Positions 54,063 through 64,000 of a stretch of DNA of 64,000 bases are shown in pieces. Location of the stretch: assembly GCA_947396885.1 (NCBI GenBank), contig OX377202.1, positions 72,636,643 to 72,700,642 on the forward strand, written 5' to 3'. The notes under the pieces are model-generated. The model saw only the letters and a list, made by a program, of their open reading frames with translations. It made no database searches and was not told the DNA's origin. How positions within the stretch are numbered: position 1 is the first letter of the stretch; every line of letters begins with the position of its first letter. The position numbers and the translations under genes are program-made. This DNA comes from Heligmosomoides polygyrus polygyrus (lineage: Eukaryota; Nematoda; Chromadorea; Rhabditida; Heligmosomidae).

Positions 54063-56664
54063 CTTCTTTTTCTTCCTCAGCGTTCGTCCCGTTTCGTGCC
54101 GGGGTCCTCTATTCTGGTGTCATAACGCCACGTTTTCCGATCCAGCGCTAGATCAGGGTGGACACCAGCTACTTTCAAGTCCATATGTAACGTAACGGCC
54201 CATCGCTGCTTCGGGCGCCCTCTAGCCCGCTTTCCTATCACCTCGAAGTTAAGGCCTATCTTGCGGACGCCGTCTTCCTTTCCACGCAGAACGTGGCCGT
54301 GCCATCGCAAGCGAGCTTCGCGCATCTTGTCCGCTATCGGCGCGACACCGAACTTCGACCGAATGACATCGTTTCGGATGCGGTCCAATCGCGTGACTCC
54401 AGCCGTCCAGCGCAGCACCCTCCTCTCCATGAGGCGCGTTTGAACTTCCTTGGTCGCTGACCAACACTCAGCGCCGTACATTGCTTCTGGCCGGATGACT
54501 GCCCTGTAGATCTTCGACTTGAAGCGCTCTTGTATCTTCCTATCGCAGAGAACGCCAGTCAACGAGTGCCACTTGGAGCAATCTGCATTACGCGTGAATT
54601 CACTTCAACCGTCAGTTTGTTGTCATACGCGACTGCTAATTCCAGGTACTTAAAGACCGCAGTGTGTGGAAGCTCGATGAAATTAACCTTGATGGAGCTG
54701 GACTCGGTAACGTCCGTCGTTAAATACTCGGTCTTCTTCACGTTCAATCTGAGTCCAAACCGCTCCAAGCGATCACACCAAGCTTGCACCTCTCGCTCGA
54801 GTTCATCTTTATCTTCGCTAGCGAGTATCACGTCATCGTCATAAAGCAACGTCCTGGGGACGGGCTTGTGAAAATCTCGTATGATGGCATCCATGACGAC
54901 AACAAAGAGGAGTGGGGAAAGCGCAGAACCCTGGTGTACCCCGACAGAGATGGGGAACTCCATCGCGGTTCTAGCTGCAGCTTGAACTCTACTCTTTGGA
55001 AAAGAGTAGAGAACTTGCACCTACTCTATGAGCTCTCCAGGAACTCCATGATGTCGCAGGGCGTACCATATCGTTTCAGAGGTACGCGGTCAAAGGCCTT
55101 CTCCAAGTCGAGGAAGGCGATATGCACTAGCTTCTGTTTCTCGCGATGCTTCTCTATCAGGAGGCGGGTGGCGTGTATGGCATCAACGGTGCCACAGCCA
55201 GCCACGAAGCCACACTGATTGCTGGGAAGCTTGACGATGTCACGAATTCGTCGATCGACAATTCGCTCAAAGATCTTCATATCCTCTGTCTACAGATGGT
55301 GCAACCTTTCATGTCAGTGCAGATACCGCTCACCATCGCGTGACGCGAGCATCTCGTTGATATCTCCAAAATGAGTGGCTTTTGCTACAGCCACGGCCTT
55401 CTTTGCAGCTTTCTTCGCTTCTTGGTACTTCCGCCAGTTATCGACTATCTTTTCGCCGAGAAACACATGATAGTGCGACTTTTTCTCTCGAACTTTTGCT
55501 TTCATGTCGTTAATCCACAGCCATGTCTGCTTGTCGATGTTCCATCACCCAGGCTTCGTAATGCCGTGTTCTAAAAAATTATAGCTGCTTCCTTTTTCCC
55601 CTTTCGCCTTCACTTGATTCTTGGTGCACCGCATCGCTCGACCTGCTTCAGTCGCGGAGGGGCAATCTTCAAAGTGCAGGTCAGCGGTCAGTGCTGTGGG
55701 GCGACCGTCTCATACGGCACGATCTTCGCGTCTGTGACAAGACTCCGGTCGCGATCTCTCTCAAGGGTAAAGTCTATCTGAGTCTCGATACTACCACTGT
55801 AGCATGAGATAAGCTGCGAGTCGCGTTTTCGGAAGACGGTGTTCATAATGGTGAGGCTATGCCATTCCGCATACTCAAGAATACGCTCACCATCGCCGTT
55901 ACGAGACCCGTATCCGAAACCAGCATGACAGCTGTATCCGTCTTTCGTTGCACCTACGTGCCCATTAAGGTCACCAGTGACTATGTCATCTTTCGACGGT
56001 ACCTCTGCTGCCTTCTCATCAAGCAGGTTCCAAAACTCATCCTTGGCTTGATCGGAGCAGCCAGTCTGCAGAGCATACGCAGAGAAGAAGTGATAGAGTT
56101 GCTCCTTAGCGACGACAACGGTCTTCATCAATCGATCGCCAAGGCGCTCGACGCTTACAATCGAGTCACGAAATCGTTGGGAGACGATTATTCCGGCGCC
56201 ACTGGTGTCCTGGGACTTCCACACTGAACGGCCTTGAAGCCACGTCTTATGTCCCTTGACTTCTCCTGCACCGCACAGAAATCAACTATTCTTCGCTCCA
56301 GTGCTTCTACACACTCGCACGAGCGGCCCGTCAACGTACCCGCATTCAGCGTTGCCACGCGGGTCCTGCTTACGTTATAGGACTTTCGGACTAGCTCAGT
56401 TGCCCCCCCCGTTGCCGTACTCGCATCAGGAACCCTCGCATCCTTCTCACACTCGCCGGGCTTTGCGAGTGGGCGTCAGCTCCCGCGGACGCCCACTCGC
56501 ACTATCTCGGAAAGCTTGCACTGTCATGAGTCATGTGATGTGACATGGGTCTTCGTAGGCCGGCATGTCACAAGGGCCTGTCAACTGTAATCGAATGTCC
56601 GTGTTAGGCTTAGCAGAGCGAGCAGATTCCAGTGGCTGCACCTGGAGGAACGGACGTCGCCACC
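54063..56664 (-). mobile_element. RTE copy with 15-bp target duplication and internal deletion
   Basis: Flanked by ATACTACGAACTTTT (54048-54062) and ATACCACGAACTTTT (56665-56679). Reads on the minus strand from the RTE 5' region to a TTCTTC (GAA) tail. Endonuclease motifs FFSAYALQTGCSDQ, GDLNGHVGATKDGY and LISCYSGSIETQIDF; RT motifs FLDLEKAFDRVP, ISVGVHQGSALSPLLFVVV and LLYDDDVILASED (YADD changed to YDDD). About 560 bp between the linker and the RT are deleted near 55300. Several frameshifts. Confidence 0.82.
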
Positions 56665-56694
56665 ATACCACGAACTTTTATTGGAAATCTAATG

Positions 56695-57184
56695 AATGGA
56701 GACCGGGGCAAAATATAGGGTCACTTCATAAAAACCTGATTAGTCAAAAAAGTACCCACAGATAAAGTAAGATTAGTACTTCTTCACATCACTTTTGTTG
56801 TAAACAATAAAGAAAATTCTATTTGGCATAGTACTGATTAGGTTATCAATAACAGTTTGCTCAACATTGGTCCATGCATGAATTATGGCGTTCTTCAGAT
56901 CAGAGGCTGAAGTGTAAGTGGTCTTATTTTTGTACACTTTGTGTACAAAAATGGAACCACCTACACTTCGGTTTCTGATCTGAAGAACGCCATACTTCAT
57001 GCATGGACCAATGTTGACTGTTATTTATTGATAACCTAATCAGTAATATGCCAAATAAAATTTTTGTTATTGTTTACAACAAAGGTGATGTGACGAAGTA
57101 CTAATTTTACTGTTTGTCTATAGGTACATTTGTGATTAATCAGGTTTTTTATGAAGCGAAATTATATTGCACCGGTCTCCATTT
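56695..57184. mobile_element. Tc1-like foldback, 490-bp palindrome
   Basis: The two arms are near mirror images around 56939 (outer ends AATGGAGACCGG and CCGGTCTCCATT, loop next to TTTTGTACAC). Each arm holds the end of a Tc1-like transposase. On the minus strand of the left arm: AIIHAWTNVEQTVIDNLIST, then MPNRIFFIVYNK, matching the conserved C-terminal line W..I....V..LI.SMP.RI. The element is thus two head-to-head copies of a transposon 3' end. Confidence 0.75.
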
Positions 57185-57774
57185 GTTAAATTTTCAATTA
57201 AAATTCGTTGTTTTCTGCGCTGATAAGATAATCTGCTTAGAATTCTGCTATAGAGGTTTTCAATTGTGAGGAATATGACGGTAACATCGCTGGTCCTAGG
57301 CAGCGGATTCCTTGGGTACTAAAGGACAAATCGTGGGGGAGGGGTGAACCTATAGTTTCGCACCGGGTGTATTCGTTACCAGTGCTCCGATACGCCTAAT
57401 GACGTCTTTCGCACTTGCGAGCTTCGCGAGACCTTGCAATATCACTAATCTACGGAAGGGCCTTTGGTATACTGCCGCGTCACGAAGGCGACGGGTCGTG
57501 CTGTGAGTGCCAAATCAATTTTTGTGAAACTTAAAATCCTGCTGCTCACTTTTGCATGAGTGCGTTCTTCGCTTCCGTAAGTTTAACATAGGCGTTCTCA
57601 CGTTGGGTAACGTGTTCGGCACGTCTCTTGAGTCGCCAGGCACGCTTCACAGCTACACCCCCCCCCCCCCCTCCGTGCCCACACTTCCTACACACTCCTC
57701 CAGTACTTCTGTGCAAACAAACACACTCACTCCCACACAGAAAACGACCGTTCTCGCTTATATGTAGTAGGACA

Positions 57775-58140
57775 ATGAAGTTTATTAGATTATTCGATTT
57801 ATTCGAATATTCGATTATTCGGAAAATCGAATAACCAAAAACGGGGTTATTCGATTATTCGGAAATTCGAATAACCAAAAAATTGGGTTGTTCGATTGCT
57901 CGGAAATCCGAATAACCGAAAAAATGTGGTTATTCGATTACTCGGAGATTCGAATAACCGAAAAATTGGGTTATTCGATTATTCGGAAATTCGAATAACC
58001 AAAAATGGGGTTATTCGATTATTCGGAAATTCGAATAACCAAAAAATGGGGTTATTCGATTAATCGGAAATCCGAATAACCGAAAAAATGTGGTTATTCG
58101 ATTACTCGGAAATTCGAATAACCGAAAAATTGGGGTTATT
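57775..58140. repeat. 41-bp palindromic satellite, about eight units
   Basis: Units such as GGTTATTCGATTATTCGGAA followed by ATTCGAATAACCAAAAAATG. Each unit is itself an inverted repeat (GGTTATTCGA ... TCGAATAACC). Two variant classes alternate (TTACTCGGA and TTATTCGGA), suggesting a higher-order unit. Confidence 0.8.
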
Positions 58141-58142
58141 TG

Positions 58143-58205
58143 ACACAACGGAGCCTGGACAGCGTTGCATCGACAAGCAGTGCTGCCTGTGGACTGACGA
58201 TTTGG
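58143..58205 (+). pseudogene. RTE fragment, right piece of the split copy
   Basis: ACAACGGAGCCTGGACAG through GTGGACTGACGATTTGG matches the RTE linker (coding TKPGR..VDKQA.LWTDD, as at 46585-46645) and continues the piece ending at 52104. Confidence 0.65.
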
Positions 58206-58209
58206 TGGA

Positions 58210-59760
58210 TAACCAAAGCGGTTGCTTTACTATTCAGTGGAACAAGGGTTTGTTCGCACGTTGTTATAGTAGAATCCACAATAGTGGTACATGCATCTTA
58301 TATATACACAGCTTCAGTGGCCGTAGGCCATCTTATGGTGACATTCTGGCCGCAATCGGTATCATAAGAGTACGCCTAAAAGATGCCGCACTCGAGCGCC
58401 ATGGGAGATTACATTCATTAGTGCCTACTGTCGGTACCGCCAGGTTATGCCGGTGGATGTTATTCAATGGAGCTTATCTTATACTTCTTACCTAAGCATC
58501 TCAAGTCTTATCATTCATAGCGAGGTGTTTTATATAAAAGAGTACAATAGTAGATTTGCGGTAGCGATAAACATGTTACTTACATTTATTCTAAAGACTA
58601 AATGGCACATTTAATATTTAAAAACAATAAAATCAGTATGTTTCAATAACAGCACATTGGAATTAATTGATGAAGTCGTTTACAACCAAATACAATTTCG
58701 TTTACAACCAAATACAATTAAGTATTTACAACACAGGATGGATGCAGTAACTCTTTTTACAAATATTTTCATTTTTGCAAGTTCGACGTGAGCTGGGTCT
58801 ATTCTAGGTTTGTTTCTGCATTCCGCTGCTTGATGCCCAGCCATAAAGGAGACCTCACAGTATCTGCTATGTGATACTTAAGGCAGCCTGGTTGCTGCCT
58901 TAAGTGTCACATAGCAGATATAAAACTGATTACTGAACTCCATAAACTGATTCTTCTTCTTTGCATCGAACTCCATAGCCCATGCTTCAAGTGATCGAGT
59001 TCTGGCATCAATGAATCGCAGGCGATCTTCCATACAGTCTTGCTTTTTTGACTTCCTGAATCCCATCCATTATCGTATAGAAGATGTCGCGAATGCCTTT
59101 AGCTGATATTTCGCCTGTTTCGCTCTGCGATACCAAAAAAGGGCGTAGCGTCGTGATCTTAGGTGGAGGTATCGCCTTGATCGATCATTACTCGGGCGCC
59201 TCGGCATCCTGACGACACTGCGACCGCTGTTCAAAACACTTTGGTGGCTTTGGCCCTTTTGATGTTGGAAGTTATAAATGTGTTGGACGGGTGTCTGATG
59301 CGGTCCTAGAGTGGGCCACTAGGACCGCATCAGACACCCGTCCAACACGCTACTAGGTTTTTGCTACTAGGTTTGCGATACCACTTCCTTTTTATCAACC
59401 ACCTGGACAGCATGCTTGGTGTTATATTTGCTTCTGTGCCAATGAAGCTAATAGGAGGAAACGTTTAAACTTGACGTTTCGACGGTTTCGTCGTCTTAAG
59501 GTCGAAATTTTTAATTCATACGTTATCCCACCAAGTGTCTCACTAGTACACCTGTTTTTGACCTAAAGCCAAGAACGACGCGAAATTGCCATGCAAATGT
59601 TGAAGATGAACTTACACCAGCCGTCACCACAGGGTGTAGTAATGACACTACCACTCGCAGTTATTAGACCAGCGAATGATACCCATTAGGTATGCCACTC
59701 CTGGCTGTGCAGCTCGGAGAGCAGTGCACACGGGAACAGATCGTTTGTAGTAGATAAGGA
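58210..59760. other. No gene recognised; two strong short hairpins
   Basis: Perfect 30-bp stem at 59280-59309/59319-59348 (9-nt loop) and a 26-bp stem with one mismatch at 58861-58886/58895-58920. The stretch at about 59440-59510 (GACGTTTCGACGGTTTCGTCG) resembles the upstream region of Penelope-like elements (inference). A 62-codon minus-strand frame (59066-58878) was not recognised. Confidence 0.4.
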
Positions 59761-59768
59761 TTATTTTT

Positions 59769-60190
59769 TTGCTATTCATTCTTGGATTTCTGGTAGAAAT
59801 TCGAAGCGCTTCGTGCGTTTTGCGTAATAAAATCTTGGCCCCACAACACCTTACACTTTATACCAATAAATACGACAGCAGCGCAGCTGTATCCAGTGGG
59901 AAAGAGGCGCACAAGGAATCAGAAAAACTGGCACAAGAAATTGTGGCTAGCAACGGATATGGACCCCACATTACGTTTTTAGCGATACGAGGACCCTTCA
60001 AGGAACAAAGTGGTAGCCACGCGTACTCCAGGAAGGTACCATTCATGGTGCCGTTCATCTCTGATTGTGTTAGCACTAGAGATGAGAGCCAGGCAAAAAA
60101 TGCTATAACTGTTGTGGATGTGCCACCAGATAACCTGAGGCGTCAGCTAGTTCGGAATCGTCCTTACGATTGCCTTCGTACCACTCCTTG
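59769..60190 (+). pseudogene. Penelope-like element connector fragment
   Basis: The frame contains VPFISDCVSTRDES and VPPDNLRRQLVRNRPYD, the segment that precedes the GIY-YIG domain; the 53.6-kb fragment has the equivalent IPRDNIKRQLVRSRLYD. The reading is interrupted by a hairpin MITE at 60191, after which CPYV and decayed sequence follow. Confidence 0.55.
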
Positions 60191-60352
60191 GGCCGGATTC
60201 ACCAACGACTTACAGCAATTTAACAGAGAGAATACAGCCGAAATTCCTGATAACGCGCCTTACAAAGCGATGTGGTAGAACATTTCATCGCGCTATCACG
60301 GATTTCGCCTGTATTGTTCTGTTAAACTGCTGTAAGTCGACGAATCCGGCCC
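60191..60352. mobile_element. Hairpin MITE, 162 bp
   Basis: GGGCCGGATTCACCAACGAC at the left end and GGGCCGGATTCGTCGACTTA on the other strand at the right; TTACAGCA(A/G)TTTAACAGA also pairs. Related to 42078-42241. It disrupts the Penelope-like fragment. Confidence 0.65.
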
Positions 60353-60499
60353 AAGGTTCCTCCGTCTGCCCATATGTCAGCGAAGAGGACTTCACCGTAT
60401 TTGATGTGGTTGGTCTAGTTCATTACTTGTCAGCTACGGAAAGTATTATGTTGGCAACTAATTTCGTGGACTCTCAAGCGCCTTCAACAAAAGTGTTCA

Positions 60500-60975
60500 T
60501 AAACAGATAAAAAATAACAGTTTTCAATCGAAGTAAGATCTGCTAGAATGCGGGAGTGCTTTATCAGCTACCTGGTCCATCCCACAGCTGTAGAATTCTA
60601 GTGCTTTTGAAGCCAAGAATTTTTGGAGGTGCATTTTGACATGGTCCAAATTAATAAATCGTCCTCCAAGCAGGAAGTGCTGCAGCGTGCTATAAAGGTG
60701 CTATTCACTTGCCGCACATCCTGGGCTGTAAGGTCGGTGAGTTAGACGCTCCCAGCCAAGGTCTTCGATTTTTTGAAGCTTCTGATTCGCGACGTGTGAT
60801 CTGGCGTTATCTTGCTGAAGGATAATTCCGCTGCTGAAAATCTTTCTGAACCGATTCTAGCGGAGTTCAGATTGCGCGCAGCCAGGTTGAAAAGAGTAGA
60901 TTTCAGCATTAATGCTGGAACCGTTCCCGATGAGCTTCCAATAGTTAATACCTTCTTGACACCACCAAACGGAGA
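60500..60975 (-). pseudogene. Mariner transposase C-terminal half (minus copy)
   Basis: Reads VWWCQEGINYWKLIGNGSSI, then ILQQDNARSHVANQKLQKIE with the second catalytic Asp, DLGWERL, and after a shift RPYSPGCAASE, where the third Asp is Glu and SPD is SPG. Then RFINLDHVKMHLQKFLASKA and a final SYFD. Frameshifts and stops are present. Confidence 0.65.
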
Positions 60976-60984
60976 GAACTAACT

Positions 60985-61255
60985 GGACGCCTCAAGAAAT
61001 AGAAGACCTTGACTGGGAGCGTCAAACTCATTCACCTTACAGCCCAGTCCTTGCTCCGAATGACACATTTTTAGTTCGGTGCAGTAGTTCTTGCTTGGAA
61101 AACGATTTATTAATGCGGACCGGGTCAAAATGCACCTCCAAAGATTCTTGGCCTTAAAAGCACAATAAATCTATAGCAGTGAGGTAGACCAGCTACTTGA
61201 CAAATGCGAAGCACTTCTGCGTTCCGAAGGATCTTATTTTGATTAAAGATTGTCA
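60985..61255 (+). pseudogene. Mariner transposase C-terminal fragment (plus copy)
   Basis: Plus-strand PQEIEDLDWERQTHSPYSPV, LAPND (third catalytic Asp kept), then RFINADRVKMHLQRFLALKA and GSYFD. It sits head to head with the minus copy next to it. Confidence 0.6.
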
Positions 61256-61484
61256 TTAGTTATTTGTTAATAAATCCTTTTGCTGAAGATTCTTGAGAGC
61301 CCACGAAATTAGTTGCCAACTTAATAATATATTGGTGAGTCGGCGCCATATCTATATGCTAGTGTTAAGAATCACTTTTCGACAAGATCAAGTTCTATTG
61401 GATCACAATAGAGTCTACGGGCATGTCGGGGAGGACTTTGAGGTCAAGGTTAAGCTGCTAACAATCGAAGGCCAAGCCGTCTAA

Positions 61485-61644
61485 GGCATCTGTTATACTC
61501 CCGCGGGAGCATCCGCGAAACGTCCGCGGACCAATGGTGCACGGCGGAGGCGGGCGTGGCGAGGCGCGGCGATTGGCCAGGTGAGGAGTCTCGGCGCGAT
61601 TCCCGCCCTTCCGCGGATGCTCCCGCGGGAGTATAACTCAGGCC
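61485..61644. mobile_element. PIF/Harbinger-like MITE, 160 bp
   Basis: Long inverted ends (GGCATCTGTTATACTCCCGC and GGCCTGAGTTATACTCCCGC), flanked by TAA on both sides (61482-61484, 61645-61647). Same termini as 38450-38568. GC-rich centre. Confidence 0.7.
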
Positions 61645-64000
61645 TAAGGACACGGGTCAACCAGGCGAGCGGAAAGGCGAGAGCGCAGAGAAACAGACAC
61701 TCCGGCTGCGATCCGACGGCTGGTTGCGGGGCTACTCGCCCCCGCGACCGCGGTTGCGAGCGCGGCAGGAGAGATTCCAGACGAAAGAGTGCACGCGGGC
61801 GCGAATGTCTCCATACTTGGTCCACGTGTGAATCATGAGCTCACGGCCGCGATGAGGGAGTCTCCAAATCGATGACGGCTTACGAAATCTACAGGGACTG
61901 GTACCGACCACATCACGCAAAGGCCGGTTGCATAGACACGCCTAAGAGGTCACATTGAAATATTTGCGAGCAACCATAGGAGGGGAAGATTTTTAAGGAG
62001 GAGTGAAGGAGCACGACTCAAATGCTCCAAACAGATAACTTCTCGAACAACACTCCAAAGCTGTCTAAGGATGGACGAAAGCTCTTTTTCCACCTCTCTG
62101 GGACCTTCGAGGTCTAACCAGACACCTGAATGTCCTCATAATATTCTTAATAGAGGACTGCCAACGCTCCTAGGATTTTTCCTACCGTCTTTACGACAGT
62201 GGAGTAGCATGAGTCGAAGAGTCGACACATACACAGTCAGTGCAGATAATCTAGGACAGCTGGCCGAAAAGCTAAAGAGCTTAAATGGAGTGAAGAATAT
62301 TGGTCATATGTGCCTCCTTCCTCTCAATGAGCTCATGAACATCTCATCCCCAACACTAAGGCCTTCCGTATAATGAAGGAGTGAGGCTTACCCTGTAGGA
62401 CAGCACTATGCAGCGCTTGGGGCAAGGCCGATTAGCCATTGAGTACATGTTGACCCCCCCCCTCTAGTCAATTTGCATCTATAGCCATGTGCCATATGTT
62501 TCCCATGATCCAGGCATATTCATAAACGCTTCGAAAGAACCCGCTGGATATCAGAGAACGTCCAGTACTCAATTTCTGGCGTTAAGCACAGAAAACAAGG
62601 GCCTGATGTCTGATACAAAAGCTACCATCACGTACAGGCCTTCTCTATTAAAGGCAAATATGATAGACCAGCCCCTATCCCTGGTTAAGATGCTCGTAGC
62701 AGTGTCCGTATGGTAATACGGGATACCGTCGAAGCAGAATGCCTGGCACATCGTCGGGATCATCACCGTAGTTCAAGTGCATATTTTGCAAATCCAAGGA
62801 CTCATGGATTTCTGTTAAAAGGCTAGTCAGTGTTTCACCATTCCTGGGCACGTCTGGCACCAATTAACTCACTCCGGAGATGGTTTACTGCCACTAAGTG
62901 AAACGGATTCTCATGGACCCACGGGGATGCGCAAGTGCACGGAGAGATGGAGGCTCCGGCTGCGAGTGAGAGATCGGTTGGCAGCGAGAGACGCCAGACG
63001 TCGTGCGAAACTCCGTTCGCGCGCCGACTGTGACGTCACGGGGGCGAGTAGCCCGGAGACCCCGACGGCTGCCGGCCGAATGAGCTGACTCAGCGCGCGG
63101 ATCAGAATACACTCTCGTCGCCTGCGTCTCAATAACCACTGGCAGTCGCTGAGTCGTGCTGTGGAAGGAGACTAAATTTCAAGAAGGGGGCAGGAATGCA
63201 ACTTCGGTAGCTTACAGACGTTCCTAAAGGCCACGAAACAGGCGTTTGGAAGCTGTTAATTTTAGGATAAAATAAATCTTATAAATTTATAAATTATATG
63301 TGGCACGACAGACATCAATTAGTGGAGGTGTATAGGTCTAGCGAAACTGAATCTGTAAAGAGAAATTGTAGGAGACAAGATTGGCTCCTGCTTGCATAAT
63401 GCCAATGTTTTCCATGAAGCAAATGCCAGTGAAAGGCAGGAGTCATCAAATTTAAGTGGGCCATCGTCATGGCTTTTCTATTATTCGTTTTCCTTGGGCA
63501 GAACATTTGCGTATATGGCCAGATGTCAACCCTAAAGGCCGATCAGTAGCATTCCTTACAGCGTGTTACAAGTGTTAAAATGCTCATCTTAGCACTCTGA
63601 CAAGAGTGAGGATAAAACTTCTGAAAAAGGCTCTCGCTTTGAGATGAAAACCTATCCGAGTTCACCCTGTACCGCAGCATTTGATCTCGGAAGCGTTATG
63701 AATCCATGTTTTGAGGAATAACGGGCATGAAATCTCATTGTTCTACACAAGGCAAACGATATAAGCAATTGCAAGCCGCTCGGTACTTTGCGTGTAACCT
63801 TAACCAACCAATCAAGCACCACTGTAACGTTTTGGCAAGTTCACAGCGTGTCGCAACCTCGCTACGCAGGGGGCATCGAGTCTCACCTTTGAATCGAAGC
63901 AGTGGTTGTGAGTACCATTCTCAATTCCCTTGGCGTTCTTTTAAAAAAGGTCGAAAAGGCAAGCTCATGCTTTATTCCATCCCATTAACGTTCCTGATAA
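61645..64000. other. No gene recognised; part of the long transporter intron
   Basis: Two GC-rich pieces in opposite directions share words (CTACTCGCCCCCG near 61737 and, on the minus strand, near 63050), perhaps copies of one repeat. The rest is ordinary sequence. I looked for the next transporter exon on the plus strand and did not find it. Confidence 0.35.

Larger units (their letters stand above)
53898..57369. mobile_element. TIR element with TA duplication, hosting RTE and a foldback
   Basis: Inverted ends of about 125 bp: 53898-54023 (CACCCCGGTGCAAAATTTTG...AACCTCTATAGAAGAATTC) and 57243-57369 in reverse. TA lies at both outer edges (53896-53897 and 57370-57371), as for Tc1/mariner-class elements. 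All sequence between the ends is explained by later insertions (RTE 54063-56664, foldback 56695-57184), so the original element was a short MITE or foldback. Confidence 0.65.
52105..58139. mobile_element. 6-kb insertion with ATTCGAATAA arrays at both ends
   Basis: Splits an RTE copy; the RTE bases TTGGCAC before it recur as TTGACAC just after it, a possible 7-8 bp target duplication. The left end carries a 300-bp array of ATTCGAATAATT-type words, the right end a 41-bp palindromic satellite. Inside lie a Penelope-like fragment, a TIR element, another RTE and a Tc1-like foldback. A transposase of its own was not recognised. The type (hAT-like by duplication length) is a guess. Confidence 0.55.

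Noticed and set aside
61493..61838. Arg/Pro-rich frames on both strands
   Set aside because: They cover the GC-rich PIF-like MITE and neighbouring repeat; composition explains them.
62071..62373. Open frame of 100 codons as a host gene
   Set aside because: No recognisable domain, no splice partners, and composition like the surrounding intron.

Overview
The window is animal nuclear DNA and reads like a nematode, most likely a clade V parasite of the hookworm/strongyle type. Host exons are short (64-224 bp), splice sites are GT/AG with pyrimidine-rich acceptors, and intron sizes run from about 90 bp to 19 kb. RTE-type retrotransposons dominate, and one mariner resembles the Hsmar1/bandit group known from Ancylostoma. 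The species call is inference.

Four host genes could be assembled by hand, each with splice phases that match at every visible junction. (1) The 3' end of an SLC7/LAT-type amino-acid transporter lies on the + strand: one exon at 1001-1085 and, after a 19-kb transposon-filled intron, two last exons ending at 20374. (2) A complete 17-exon methionine synthase reductase gene (MTRR) lies on the - strand, 35178 down to 21871. Its last exon sits 6.6 kb from the rest, behind a full-length RTE. (3) A complete 10-exon GET4 homologue (tail-anchored-protein pathway) lies on the + strand, 35781-41511, divergent from MTRR with about 600 bp between the start codons. (4) The first three exons of a second LAT transporter lie on the + strand, 44521-50980, and run out of the window. 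Two tandem transporter paralogues therefore bracket a divergent MTRR/GET4 pair.

Most of the rest is transposon layers. 1-5.9 kb: AACG-rich terminal-repeat material and small remnants. 6-12.2 kb: an unexplained block bounded by two direct copies of a repeat with TG...CA ends, rich in the word CGTATTG (one strand only) and in purine/ACTA sequence. 12.6-19.8 kb: RTE fragments, a 1282-bp mariner with TIRs and a TA duplication, and a 4-kb foldback element split by RTE sequence. 22-28 kb (MTRR intron 16): tRNA-headed SINEs and a full-length RTE (24309-27445) with a 17-bp target duplication. 42-49 kb: mariner, second-family non-LTR and RTE remnants, minisatellites. 51-58 kb: a four-deep nest. 59-61.7 kb: Penelope-like, mariner and PIF/Harbinger-like pieces.

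Nothing here looks like a new multi-gene system. The most promising unexplained structures are the 6-12 kb CGTATTG block, the large foldback at 15.7-19.75 kb, and the 6-kb insertion with palindromic TTATTCGA arrays at its ends. No database search was possible; family calls rest on motifs read by eye.
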